Source of the DNA: an uncultured Nocardiopsis sp.
GTDB lineage: Bacteria; Actinomycetota; Actinomycetes; Streptosporangiales; Streptosporangiaceae
Assembly: GCA_937957845.1 (NCBI GenBank)
Contig: CALGOD010000722.1
Coordinates: 1-5,497, forward strand
Direction: 5' to 3'
DNA: 5,497 nucleotides
Below the pieces are notes generated by a model. That model did no database searches. It was not told the DNA's origin and saw only the letters and a program-made list of their open reading frames with translations. A program made the translations under genes and the position numbers. Positions 1-5,497 of this stretch are shown here, piece after piece; positions within the stretch are counted from its first letter, which is position 1, and every line of letters begins with the position of its first letter.

Positions 1-1
1 G

Positions 2-3000
2 CAGGTCGAACACCCCATCACCGAGGCCACCACGGGCTTCGACCTGGTCAAGGCACAACTCCACGTGGCCTCCGGCGGCAGACTCGAAGGCGAACCGCCC
101 CTGGAACGCGGACACGCCATCGAGGCCCGCCTCAACGCCGAGGACCCCGACCGCGACTTCGCGCCCTCCCCGGGCCGCATCGCACGGCTGGACCTGCCCG
201 CGGGGCCGGGCATCCGCGTGGACACCGGCGTCAACGAAGGCGACACCATCCCCGCCGACTTCGACTCCATGATCGCCAAGATCATCGCCCACGGACGCGA
301 CCGCGAGGAGGCCCTGGGCAGGCTGCGCCGGGCCATGGCCCAGACCACCGTGGTCATCGAGGGCGGCGCCACCAACAAGAGCTTCGTCATGGACCTGCTC
401 GACCAGCCCGAAGTGATCGACGCCAGTGCCGACACCGGCTGGATCGACCGCGTCCGAGGCCAGGGCGGGCTCGTCTCCCACCAGCACTCGGCCACCGCGC
501 TGGCGGCCGCCGCCATCGAGGCCTACGAGGAGGAGGAACGCCTCGAACGCCGGCGACTGCTCTCCACCGCCTTCGGAGGCCGCCCCCAGGCCCAGCACGA
601 GAGCGGCCGCCCCCTGGACCTGAAACTGCGCGGCGCCGGCTACCGCGTGCGCGTGGCACGCATCGGCGCGCACCGCTTCCGCGTCGGCATCCAGGCCGGC
701 CAGGACGCCCGCACCGCCGACGTCGAACTGGACCGCTTCGACCGCCACACCGGCCAGATCACCGTCAACGGCACCCCCCACCGTCTGCTCACCGACACCC
801 ACGGCCCCACCCACCTGGTCGAGGTCGACGGCGTCACCCACCGCGTCAGCCGTGACGAGGGCGGCGTCGTCCGCTCCCCCGTGCCCGCACTCGTGGTCGC
901 CACACCCCTGAAGGTCGGCGACGAGGTCGAGGCGGGCGCACCCGTGCTGGTCCTGGAGAGCATGAAGACCGAGACGGTACTGCGCGCACCCTTCAAGGCA
1001 CGCCTGAAGGAATGCACCGTGTCCGTGGGCAGCCAGGTGGAGACCGGCGCCCCGATGCTGCGTCTGGAACCCCTGGCCGACGCCGAGGACGAGGACACCC
1101 CCACCGTCCAGACCATCGACCTGGACCTGCCCGAACCCCCCGGACAGGACCCCGTACAGAAACGACTCACCCGCGGACAGGAGGACCTGCGCAGCCTGCT
1201 GCTGGGCTACGACGTCGACCCCCACGACGAACGCCGCACCCTGGACGACTACCTCGACGCCCGCCGGGCGGCCGTCGACAGCGGCCACCGGCCGCTGGAC
1301 CGGGAACTGGACCTGCTCCAGGTGTTCGCCGACCTGGCCGAACTGAGCCGCAACAGGCCCGCGGGCGAGGAGGCCGAAGAGGACACCAGCCACGTCCACA
1401 GCGCCCGCGAGTACTTCCACACCTACCTGCAGAGCCTGGACGTGGAGCGGTCCCGCCTCCCCCAGTCCTTCCAGGACAAGCTCGCCAGGGCACTGGCCCA
1501 CTACGGCGTCACCGACCTGGAACGCTCCCCCGAACTCGAAGCCGCGGTGTTCCGCGTCTTCCTGGCCCAACAGCGTGCCTCCACCGACGCCGCGGTCATC
1601 AGCACCCTCCTGCGTACCTGGCTGAGCGACCCGCCGCCCAACGAGACACTGCACGAACCCGCGGGACTGACCCTGGAACGGCTCATCGCCGCCACCCAGG
1701 TCCGCTTCCCCGCCATCGCCGACCTGGCGCGCGGCGTGGTGTTCGCCTGGTTCGCCCAACCCCTGCTGCGCCGTAACCGCGCCCGCGTCTACGCGGGTGT
1801 ACGCAAACACCTGCAGCACCTGGACGCGAACCCCGACGCACCCGACCGCGCCGAACGCGTCCACGAGATGGTCCGCAGCACCGAACCCCTGGTGCGCCTG
1901 CTCGGCCAGCGCCTGGTCCGCCACGACCTGGACAACACGGTCATGCTGGAGGTCCTCACCCGCCGCTACTACGGCAACAAGGGACTCACCGCCATCCGCA
2001 CCAGCCAGACCGCGGGTTGCACCTTCGTGGTCACCGAACGCACCGACTTCAACGTGGCCTCCTGCGCGGTGCGCTTCCAGGCCCTGGACGAGGCACTGCG
2101 TGCGCTGACGCAACTGGCCCAAGGGCATGACGCCCTCGACGCCGACATCTACCTGGCCTGGGACGACCAGCCCGAGGACTTCGACGCGATGGCCGCCGCA
2201 CTGCAGGAGACCATCGGCCGACACCCGCTCCCTGAGGGGGTGCGCCGACTCACCGCCACCGTCGCGGGCAGGGACGGCGCGGTGATGCACCACCACTTCA
2301 CCTTCCGTCCCTCTCCCACCGGCATGGCCGAGGACCGGCTGATCCGCGGTTTGCACCCGCACATCGCCCAGCGCATGCAGATGGAGCGGCTCGAAAAGTT
2401 CGACCTGACCCGCCTCCCCTCCTCCGACGAGGAGGTCTACCTCTTCCAGTGCGTGGCCCGGGACAACCCCTCCGACGACCGTCTCGTCGCCTTCGCCCAG
2501 GTCCGTGACCTGACCGAGCTACGCGACCACACCGGCAGGCTCATCGCCCTGCCCACGGCCGAGGGCACGCTGGCCGCCTGCCTGGACTCCATCCGCCGCG
2601 CACAGTCGCAGCAGCCCACCAAGAAACGCTTCAGCACCAACCGGATCGTGCTCTACGTCTGGCCGCCCAGCTCCATCACCGCCGAGGAACTCCAGACCTT
2701 CGCCCAACGCGTCCTGCCCATGACCGCGGGCGCGGGCCTGGAGGAGATCGAGTTCATCGGCCGCCAGCGCGACCAGAACACCGGCGAGCCGACCAAGATC
2801 GCCGTACGGGTCTCCTTCGGCGTCACCGGCCACGCCGAACTGACCATCGGCGAACCCACCGCCGAACCCGTCGAGCCCATCGACGCCTACCGGCTCAAGG
2901 TGCTGCGCGCACGTAGCCGCAACACCGTCTACCCCTACGAGCTGACGCCCATGCTCGGTGACTTCACCGAGTACGACCTCGACGACGACCACGCACTGGT

Positions 3001-4567
3001 CCCCGTCGACCGGCCCAAGGGAGGCAACACCGCCGCGATCGTCGCCGGTGTGGTCACCACCCCCACCCCACGCCACCCCCAGGGCATCACCCGGGTGGTC
3101 CTGTTGGGCGACCCCACCAAGTCCCTGGGCGCACTGTCGGAACCGGAGTGCCGCCGCGTGATCGCCGCGCTGGACCTGGCCGAGCGGATGCGGGTGCCCC
3201 TGGAGTGGTACACGCTCTCCTCCGGAGCCCGCATCTCCATGGAGTCGGGGACCGAGAACATGGACTGGGTGGCCGCGGCGCTCAAACGCATCGTGGAGTT
3301 CACCCAGGACGGCGGCGAGATCAACATCGTGGTCGCCGGCATCAACGTCGGCGCCCAGCCCTACTGGAACGCCGAAGCGACCATGCTCATGCACACCAAG
3401 GGCATCCTGGTGATGACCCCGGACTCGGCGATGGTCCTCACCGGAAAGCAGTCCCTGGACTTCTCCGGAGGGGTGTCGGCCGAGGACAACTTCGGCATCG
3501 GCGGCTACGACCGGGTCATGGGACCCAACGGCCAGGCCCAGTACTGGGCCCCCGACCTGGTCTCGGCCCGGGACGTCCTGATGTCCCACTACGAGCACAC
3601 CTACATCGCCCCCGGCGAGGACGCACCACGGCCGACCACCACCACCGACCCCGTCGACCGTGACATCCGCGACTTCCCGCACACCATGGCCGACAGCGAC
3701 TTCACCACCGTCGGCCAGATCTTCTCCGCCCAGGACAACCCCGACCGCAAGAAACCGTTCGACATCCGAACCGTCATGCGGGCCCTGTCCGACCAGGACC
3801 ACCCGGTACTGGAACGCTGGGCGGGCATGGCCGACGCCGAGACGGCGGTGGTACAGGACGCCCACCTGGGCGGCACACCGGTGTGCCTGCTGGGCATCGA
3901 GTCACGCCCGGTGCCCAGGCACGGCTTCCCGCCCACCGACGGACCCGACACCTACACCGCCGGCACCCTGTTCCCGCAGTCGTCGAAGAAGGCCGCCCGG
4001 GCGATCAACGCCGCCAGCGGCAACCGGCCCCTGGTGGTGTTGGCGAACCTGTCCGGCTTCGACGGCTCCCCGGAGTCGATGCGCAAGCTGCAACTGGAGT
4101 ACGGCGCCGAGATCGGCCGCGCGATCGTCAACTTCCGCGGCCCCATCGTGTTCTGCGTGATCTCGCGCTACCACGGCGGCGCGTTCGTGGTCTTCTCCAA
4201 GGCACTGAACCCGAACATGACCGTGCTCGCCCTGGAGGGTTCCTACGCCTCGGTGCTGGGAGGGGCCCCCGCCGCCGCGGTGGTCTTCTCCGGCGAGGTC
4301 AACGCCCGCACCGCCTCCGACCCGCGCATCAGCCAGATGCAGGACCGCATCGCGGCCGCCACCGGCACCGAACGCGCCGCCTTGGCCGCCGAACTGGAGG
4401 AGCTGCGCTCGACGGTGCGCGCGGACAAGCTCAGCGAGGTGGCCGCGGAGTTCGACGGCGTGCACGACATCCAGCGCGCGGTCCGGGTCGGCTCGGTCGA
4501 CGCCGTCGTCAGCGCCGCCGAACTGCGCCCGCGCATCATCGAGGCCATCGAGGCCCACCGGCGCTGA
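2..4567 (+). CDS. Single-chain multidomain acyl-CoA carboxylase (biotin carboxylase, BCCP, ACC-type central domain, carboxyltransferase), 5' end missing
   Basis: This enzyme is predicted to carboxylate its own biotin with ATP and bicarbonate, then transfer the carboxyl to an acyl-CoA (probably acetyl- or propionyl-CoA; substrate not readable) in the cytoplasm. The open frame runs in from the window edge; 1521 residues are visible, numbered here from the first codon. The biotin carboxylase end covers 1-155: QVEHP at 1-5, GHAIEARLNAEDP, the probable catalytic Arg72 in GIRVD, and DSMIAK from 88. A linker/beta-barrel follows (about 155-290), then the biotin carrier domain (291-358) with Lys322 in ESMKTE. 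An acidic Pro-rich linker leads to a eukaryotic ACC-like central region (about 386-975; LTRRYY 652-657, EDRLIRGL near 777, EKFDL 798-802). The carboxyltransferase N-half has SSGARI 1073-1078 and LTGKQSLDF from 1146; its C-half has FDIRTVMRAL from 1253, LANLSGFDGS 1347-1356 and YHGGAF 1390-1395. A GTG at position 65 is internal, not the start. QVEHP begins near residue 294 in E. coli AccC, so roughly 300 residues are missing. A decarboxylase-like role cannot be excluded. Confidence 0.93.
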   Translation, partial: QVEHPITEATTGFDLVKAQLHVASGGRLEGEPPLERGHAIEARLNAEDPDRDFAPSPGRIARLDLPAGPGIRVDTGVNEGDTIPADFDSMIAKIIAHGRDREEALGRLRRAMAQTTVVIEGGATNKSFVMDLLDQPEVIDASADTGWIDRVRGQGGLVSHQHSATALAAAAIEAYEEEERLERRRLLSTAFGGRPQAQHESGRPLDLKLRGAGYRVRVARIGAHRFRVGIQAGQDARTADVELDRFDRHTGQITVNGTPHRLLTDTHGPTHLVEVDGVTHRVSRDEGGVVRSPVPALVVATPLKVGDEVEAGAPVLVLESMKTETVLRAPFKARLKECTVSVGSQVETGAPMLRLEPLADAEDEDTPTVQTIDLDLPEPPGQDPVQKRLTRGQEDLRSLLLGYDVDPHDERRTLDDYLDARRAAVDSGHRPLDRELDLLQVFADLAELSRNRPAGEEAEEDTSHVHSAREYFHTYLQSLDVERSRLPQSFQDKLARALAHYGVTDLERSPELEAAVFRVFLAQQRASTDAAVISTLLRTWLSDPPPNETLHEPAGLTLERLIAATQVRFPAIADLARGVVFAWFAQPLLRRNRARVYAGVRKHLQHLDANPDAPDRAERVHEMVRSTEPLVRLLGQRLVRHDLDNTVMLEVLTRRYYGNKGLTAIRTSQTAGCTFVVTERTDFNVASCAVRFQALDEALRALTQLAQGHDALDADIYLAWDDQPEDFDAMAAALQETIGRHPLPEGVRRLTATVAGRDGAVMHHHFTFRPSPTGMAEDRLIRGLHPHIAQRMQMERLEKFDLTRLPSSDEEVYLFQCVARDNPSDDRLVAFAQVRDLTELRDHTGRLIALPTAEGTLAACLDSIRRAQSQQPTKKRFSTNRIVLYVWPPSSITAEELQTFAQRVLPMTAGAGLEEIEFIGRQRDQNTGEPTKIAVRVSFGVTGHAELTIGEPTAEPVEPIDAYRLKVLRARSRNTVYPYELTPMLGDFTEYDLDDDHALVPVDRPKGGNTAAIVAGVVTTPTPRHPQGITRVVLLGDPTKSLGALSEPECRRVIAALDLAERMRVPLEWYTLSSGARISMESGTENMDWVAAALKRIVEFTQDGGEINIVVAGINVGAQPYWNAEATMLMHTKGILVMTPDSAMVLTGKQSLDFSGGVSAEDNFGIGGYDRVMGPNGQAQYWAPDLVSARDVLMSHYEHTYIAPGEDAPRPTTTTDPVDRDIRDFPHTMADSDFTTVGQIFSAQDNPDRKKPFDIRTVMRALSDQDHPVLERWAGMADAETAVVQDAHLGGTPVCLLGIESRPVPRHGFPPTDGPDTYTAGTLFPQSSKKAARAINAASGNRPLVVLANLSGFDGSPESMRKLQLEYGAEIGRAIVNFRGPIVFCVISRYHGGAFVVFSKALNPNMTVLALEGSYASVLGGAPAAAVVFSGEVNARTASDPRISQMQDRIAAATGTERAALAAELEELRSTVRADKLSEVAAEFDGVHDIQRAVRVGSVDAVVSAAELRPRIIEAIEAHRR

Positions 4568-4585
4568 TACCACCGCACACTCCGA

Positions 4586-4626
4586 GGGGCGCGGTCGGCA
4601 CGTTCTCCACGTGACGACCGCGCCCC
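4586..4626 (+). terminator. Probable intrinsic terminator of the carboxylase gene, without a T tract
   Basis: A long hairpin begins 18 nt after the TGA stop. Arm GGGGCGCGGTCG (4586-4597) pairs perfectly with CGACCGCGCCCC (4615-4626). Inside, after one G-A mismatch (4598/4614), CACGT (4599-4603) pairs with ACGTG (4609-4613) around the loop TCTCC. That makes 17 pairs in 41 nt. No run of T follows on either strand; U-less hairpins of this kind are common candidates for terminators in high-GC actinobacteria. Being symmetric, it could also stop transcripts arriving from the opposite strand. The right arm can alternatively fold on itself (CCGCG 4618-4622 with CGCGG 4626-4630). Confidence 0.8.
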
Positions 4627-4669
4627 GCGGCATTCGGCCCTTACCGGAACCGACACCTCTTGCGGCAGA

Positions 4670-4681
4670 ACCCGGCCGGGT
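4670..4681. repeat. Perfect 12-bp palindrome ACCCGGCCGGGT
   Basis: ACCCGGCCGGGT equals its own reverse complement, with no spacer. It sits about 100 nt downstream of the carboxylase stop, beyond the terminator hairpin. It could be a protein-binding site, but no gene starts nearby on either strand, and GC-rich palindromes of this length arise readily in such DNA. The palindrome is certain; any function is speculative. Confidence 0.35.
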
Positions 4682-4884
4682 GTCCACGGTGCATGGGGGG
4701 AGTCGAAACGGGCAGGAGTCGGTGATCGAGTGCTCTGTGTTCTCCATGACTCCTCCTTTTGCAGGCACCATGCGTCGTGGCCATCGGAGACGAAAAGATG
4801 ACAGGGGCATGGAGGTTGCGTTCCCCGGGATGTCGGCGCCGGGTGGAACCGGGTGCGCGTGGTCTCTCATCCCCCGGCAGAGCA

Positions 4885-4910
4885 GTTCTACCGACGTTCG
4901 GCGGCAGAAC
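4885..4910. repeat. Imperfect inverted repeat able to form a hairpin
   Basis: GTTCTACCGACG (4885-4896) faces CGGCGGCAGAAC (4899-4910). Ten of twelve positions are complementary, with mismatches at A4890/C4905 and A4894/G4901; the realistic loop is GTTC. The right arm carries GCGGCAGAAC (4901-4910), which also occurs at 4662-4671. A shorter perfect stem follows at 4927-4942 (CCTTCG, loop CCAC, CGAAGG). These might be structured parts of a 3' UTR or small RNA, or chance. Confidence 0.35.
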
Positions 4911-5077
4911 GCATAGGGACGTCGCCCCTTCGCCACCGAAGGTCGTCTGGGAGCGAGCGGAGTCGCGGTTCACCGTCCCCTGCGCGACGTGACCGTCCCC
5001 GGGCTCAGGGCCACTTGTTCATGGCCGCTACGAGGAACGGTGGCCTCACGACCACGCCCCGGTGCCTTGTCCGGTGG

Positions 5078-5103
5078 CGGTCCGGGGCCAGCAGCCCGGG
5101 CCG
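5078..5103. repeat. GC-rich stem-loop in the intergenic region
   Basis: CGGTCCGGGGC (5078-5088) pairs with GCCCGGGCCG (5094-5103) with one T-G wobble and one bulged G, around the loop CAGCA. The predicted stem is strong on either strand. It lies about 110 nt beyond the stop codon of the arsenic/cadmium-type gene, so it could be a back-up terminator for that transcript. No T tract follows in either direction. Confidence 0.35.
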
Positions 5104-5207
5104 TGGTGAGGCGGAGCGACGGCGATGACACCGGCCTGACCCACCAAGGTGCCGTGCAGCCGTATACCGTAGGTGCGTTCTTTCTTGCCCGGGCGGGTCC
5201 GGAACCC

Positions 5208-5242
5208 TCAGGGCTCAGCTGCCGCAGCAGTCCGAGCCCTGA
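5208..5242 (-). terminator. Hairpin overlapping the end of the ArsI/CadI-type gene, possible terminator
   Basis: TCAGGGCTC (5208-5216) and GAGCCCTGA (5234-5242) are perfect 9-bp inverted arms. Between them GCTG (5218-5221) and CAGC (5225-5228) form a nested 4-bp stem around CCG. The structure spans the stop codon (5215-5217) and the last eight codons of the minus-strand gene. There is no T tract; the minus-strand sequence beyond it is GGGTTCCGGACCC, itself a weak 4-bp stem. The position suits a terminator or an mRNA 3'-end stabiliser, but part of the symmetry could come from the coding sequence itself. Confidence 0.5.
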
Positions 5243-5497
5243 ACCTGCGTGGGCACCTCCTCGGCCTTGCCGCGCTGGTCGCTGTCGGCCTTGACCACGT
5301 ACACCTCCCACGGCTCCTTGCCGGGGCCGTGCACCCACACCTTGTCCTGAACCGCGTAGCAGCACGAGGTGTCGTTCTCGGCGAACGTGGCCAGCCCGGC
5401 TTCCTTGAGGCGGTCGGCGGCGGCGTCGACCTGGGCGGTGCTCTCCACCTCCACCCCCAGGTGGTCCAGGCGGGTCTCCTGGCCGGGCTCGCCCTCG
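5215..5497 (-). CDS. arsI: ArsI/CadI-family heavy-metal resistance metalloenzyme, N-terminal part missing
   Basis: The C-terminal 93 residues are visible; the gene enters from the right edge, so its start is outside the window, and a GTG at 5454-5452 is internal (the frame stays open upstream as EGEPGQETRLDHLG). The family has the vicinal-oxygen-chelate (glyoxalase-like) fold. ArsI is an Fe(II) dioxygenase that cleaves the carbon-arsenic bond of trivalent organoarsenicals; CadI relatives were named for cadmium induction. Visible family hallmarks, counted from the edge, are His12 in LDHLGVEVES (probable metal ligand), the vicinal pair Cys45-Cys46 in TSCCYAVQDKVWV (arsenic thiol-binding site in ArsI), and Glu64 in EPWEVY (probable metal ligand). 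The tail ends in a second pair, SDCCGS. Such genes often sit beside arsR-type regulators and arsenite efflux genes, which would lie beyond the right edge. ArsI versus CadI function cannot be settled from this fragment. Confidence 0.88.
   Translation of the reverse strand, partial: EGEPGQETRLDHLGVEVESTAQVDAAADRLKEAGLATFAENDTSCCYAVQDKVWVHGPGKEPWEVYVVKADSDQRGKAEEVPTQVQGSDCCGS

Larger units (their letters stand above)
4568..5214. other. Convergent intergenic region of 647 bp with no convincing gene
   Basis: The region lies between the 3' ends of two genes pointing at each other, so it should hold only 3' untranslated sequence, terminators and possibly gene remnants or a small RNA. It has the terminator hairpin at its left end, the left arm of a second one at its right end, and smaller inverted repeats between. 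By eye it is less GC-rich than the flanking genes, with AT-richer patches around 4735-4765 and 5160-5187. Open frames exist on both strands but lack the strong G/C third-position preference of the carboxylase gene. No tRNA, rRNA, CRISPR repeat or transposase is recognisable. Decayed coding sequence is possible but unproven. Confidence 0.6.

Noticed and set aside
65..67. GTG as the start codon of the carboxylase
   Set aside because: The reading frame continues upstream to the window edge through QVEHPITEATTGFDLVKAQL, a conserved part of the biotin carboxylase active site, so this codon is an internal valine.
2519..3865. 448-codon open frame on the minus strand inside the carboxylase gene
   Set aside because: It is antisense to the well-conserved central and carboxyltransferase regions. 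Its product is low-complexity, rich in Gly, Val and Asp, with no recognisable domain, as expected from the reverse strand of a high-GC gene.
4611..4916. 101-codon plus-strand frame just after the carboxylase
   Set aside because: Its start codon lies inside the loop side of the terminator hairpin, there is no good ribosome-binding site, and the codon bias is poor.
3902..4936. 344-codon open frame on the minus strand covering the carboxylase 3' end and part of the gap
   Set aside because: Most of it is antisense to conserved carboxyltransferase sequence and it runs through the terminator hairpin. The product is repetitive Gly/Ala/Arg/Val-rich sequence with no domain I recognise.
4798..4992. 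Small 64-codon ATG open frame preceded by GGAG with 8 nt spacing
   Set aside because: The ribosome-binding site is reasonable, but 19 of 64 codons end in A or T, a far weaker bias than in the carboxylase gene. The Arg/Pro-rich product resembles nothing I know. A chance frame is more likely.
5160..5171. CCGTATACCGTA direct repeat as a promoter or operator
   Set aside because: TATACC and TACGGT could be read as -10 boxes, but no paired -35 element or downstream gene start is visible. The site lies between the 3' ends of convergent genes.
4989..5294. 101-codon plus-strand frame overlapping the ArsI/CadI-type gene
   Set aside because: Its right part is antisense to clearly conserved coding sequence, and the left part shows no recognisable motif.

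Overview
The GC-rich sequence, its strong third-position G/C bias and its protein content point to a high-GC actinobacterium. A Nocardiopsis- or Streptomyces-like genus is a guess; no 16S rRNA or other phylogenetic marker is present. The window holds two genes facing each other, both cut by a window edge, separated by about 650 bp without a convincing gene.

Positions 2-4567 (+) are the last 1521 codons of a giant biotin-dependent carboxylase carrying every catalytic module on one chain. In order these are the end of a biotin carboxylase (it begins inside the QVEHP motif), a linker/beta-barrel region, a biotin carrier domain with the modified lysine in ESMKTE, a central region of about 590 residues resembling the central domain of eukaryotic acetyl-CoA carboxylase, and a two-part carboxyltransferase. 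About 300 residues should be missing upstream, giving a full protein of roughly 1,800 residues. Most bacteria and most described actinobacterial acyl-CoA carboxylases split these activities between separate alpha and beta subunits. The eukaryote-like layout, including the non-catalytic central domain, is the most notable thing in the window.

Positions 4568-5214 lie between the convergent genes. A long perfect hairpin starts 18 nt after the carboxylase stop codon and is probably its terminator. The rest contains several smaller palindromes and hairpins, no tRNA or rRNA that I can recognise, and only open frames with poor codon bias.

Positions 5215-5497 (-) are the C-terminal 93 residues of an ArsI/CadI-family metalloenzyme (vicinal-oxygen-chelate fold) linked to organoarsenical or heavy-metal resistance. 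It has the family's metal-binding His and Glu and vicinal cysteine pair. A second hairpin straddles its stop codon and may terminate its transcript. Nothing in the sequence links the two genes functionally; they look like ends of separate transcription units.
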